A DNA stretch of 64,000 bases from an uncultured Pelagibacteraceae bacterium (GTDB lineage Bacteria; Pseudomonadota; Alphaproteobacteria; Pelagibacterales; Pelagibacteraceae), in NCBI GenBank assembly GCA_902559305.1, contig CACEHK010000001.1:99276-163275 (forward strand), in the 5' to 3' direction. The position numbers and the translations under genes were made by a program. Positions 62,535 to 64,000 of the stretch are shown piece by piece. Numbering within the stretch: the stretch's first letter is position 1; each line of letters opens with the position of its first letter. Below the pieces are notes generated by a model. The model was not told the origin of the DNA and made no database searches. It saw nothing but the letters and a program-made list of their open reading frames with translations.

Positions 62535-64000
62535 TATGCGCTTTCTACTTTTGAAAAATTTAAATAATTATCGAAGGTTTTACATAACATTTGTAAAAGT
62601 TCTAGCCTATTTTTTTTAATTAATACGTCTTCATCATTTACTATAACATTATCAAAAAACTCATTTACCTGAATTTTAGCTAGTGACAGAGCGTTTAACA
62701 TTGTTTCATAATCATCTTCTCTACCAATACTTGTAAAATCTTTTCTTAATTCATGAATTTTTTTAAAAAGCATTTTTTCATAATCATTTTTAAATAATCC
62801 TGGGTCCGCAGATCCTGATAATTCAATTTTATTATTTTTTAATTCATTAGAAATAATATTTGATGCTCTTTTATAACTAAACATAACATCTTGTCCTGTT
62901 TGCTTTGTTATTAATTTATTTAAAATTAAAGTTTTTTTATAAACTTTTAAAATACTATCAATATTAAAGCCTTGGATTGCACTCTCAATAATATCTGGCC
63001 TTATCTCTTTTTCTTTCATGAAATTTTTAAATCTATCTTGAAAAAAATCTATAAGGTCTTTTTGAACATTTTTTGAATTTAGATTAATATTTTGTTCGTT
63101 ATATAATTGACAACTATAATTAATTAAATCTTTCAATTTTAATTTTTTATTGTTTTCTAAAATCATTTTTAATAAGCCAATTGCAGATCTTCTTAAAGCA
63201 TATGGGTCTTTAGAACTTGATGGTTTTAAATTTATTCCAAAAAAACCTACAAGAGAATCTAATTTATCACTCAAAGATAATGTGATGCTATAATTTTTTT
63301 TTGGAATTCTACTTTCTAATCCAGTAGGTAAATAATGTTCACTCACTGCAGTGCAGACTTCTTTTTCAAAACCTTGGGATTCAGCAAAATAACCTCCTAA
63401 TATTCCCTGTAGTTCTGGAAATTCTGATACAAGGTCTGAAAGCAAATCTACTTTACATATTGAAGATGCAATTTCTATTTTCTCCTTACTAATTAACAAC
63501 TCATCTGAAATTAAGCTACTTAATTTTCTTATTCTTTGAACTTTATCATAATAACTGCCTAATCCTTTAAAAAAACTTACATTTTTTAATTTTGATATTT
63601 GTTTAACTAAGTTTTGTGATTTATTTTTATTCCAAAAAAATTCTGCATCACTAAGTCTTGCGTCTATTACTCTTTCGTTTCCAATTTTAATATAACCTTT
63701 TTTGTCAATTGAATCTGCAACAACAAAAAAATTGTTTGTTAATTTATCTTTTTTATCAAATGTTGGAAAATATCTTTGTTGTTGTTGCATTGTTATCGTA
63801 ATAATTTCTTTAGGTATTTCCAAATATTTTTTATCAAACGTACATGGAATTATCTTCGGTTTTTCTACAATATCAGTAACCTCATTTAAAAGTTTTTCGT
63901 TAATATTGATTTGAAGATTTTGTTTATTTGATAAATCAGTTAGTTTTTTTTTTATATAATTTTTTCTCGCATCATTATCAATAATGATATTTAATTTTTT
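62534..64000 (-). CDS. glyS: Glycyl-tRNA synthetase beta subunit, partial (N-terminus beyond window)
   Basis: ORF stays open to the window edge (KKLNIIIDNDARKNYIKKKLTDLSNKQNLQININEKLLNEVTDIVEKPKIIPCTFDKKYLEIPKEIITITMQQQQRYFP); GlyS core motifs. Confidence 0.93.
   Translation of the reverse strand, partial: KKLNIIIDNDARKNYIKKKLTDLSNKQNLQININEKLLNEVTDIVEKPKIIPCTFDKKYLEIPKEIITITMQQQQRYFPTFDKKDKLTNNFFVVADSIDKKGYIKIGNERVIDARLSDAEFFWNKNKSQNLVKQISKLKNVSFFKGLGSYYDKVQRIRKLSSLISDELLISKEKIEIASSICKVDLLSDLVSEFPELQGILGGYFAESQGFEKEVCTAVSEHYLPTGLESRIPKKNYSITLSLSDKLDSLVGFFGINLKPSSSKDPYALRRSAIGLLKMILENNKKLKLKDLINYSCQLYNEQNINLNSKNVQKDLIDFFQDRFKNFMKEKEIRPDIIESAIQGFNIDSILKVYKKTLILNKLITKQTGQDVMFSYKRASNIISNELKNNKIELSGSADPGLFKNDYEKMLFKKIHELRKDFTSIGREDDYETMLNALSLAKIQVNEFFDNVIVNDEDVLIKKNRLELLQMLCKTFDNYLNFSKVESA

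Noticed and set aside
63823-64000. Apparent truncation of glyS at 63823
   Set aside because: The frame stays open to 64000 with GlyS-like sequence; the gene simply runs off the window edge

Overview
AT-rich, tightly packed alphaproteobacterial chromosome segment. The gene content, very short intergenic gaps and a circularly permuted (two-piece) tmRNA gene fit a SAR11/Pelagibacterales-like organism. About 1-40.7 kb is accessory metabolism and transport: an amidinotransferase, a TAXI-TRAP transporter, two Liv-type ABC systems, and a ~10.2 kb co-directional catabolic operon (two Rieske oxygenases nearby, GloA-like VOC protein, cupin, glutamine-synthetase-like ligase, MetX-like hydrolase, luciferase-like monooxygenase, Xsc/ALS-like TPP enzyme, DUF1185 protein, alpha/beta hydrolase, aldehyde dehydrogenase). 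About 40.7-64 kb is core: rodA-mrdA-mreDCB, leuA/ilvC/ilvH/ilvI, miaA, degP, hflKC, mrp, thyX, ssrA, tRNA-Leu(GAG), nadA, nadC, ppdK, glyS. The strongest observations are: (1) the uncharacterised catabolic operon, whose layout resembles an N-heterocycle or amine degradation pathway; (2) a one-base homopolymer frameshift in the second livG; (3) the permuted tmRNA with tag ANESYAIAA and a G3-U70 acceptor stem; (4) several start-codon-proximal hairpins (lysE, ilvI, LLM gene) in a 64 kb window with no clearly recognisable transcription factor; (5) strong hairpin terminators placed between solute-binding-protein genes and their permease genes. No CRISPR array, transposase, integrase or phage genes were seen. 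All family calls are from motif recognition by eye, with no database search.
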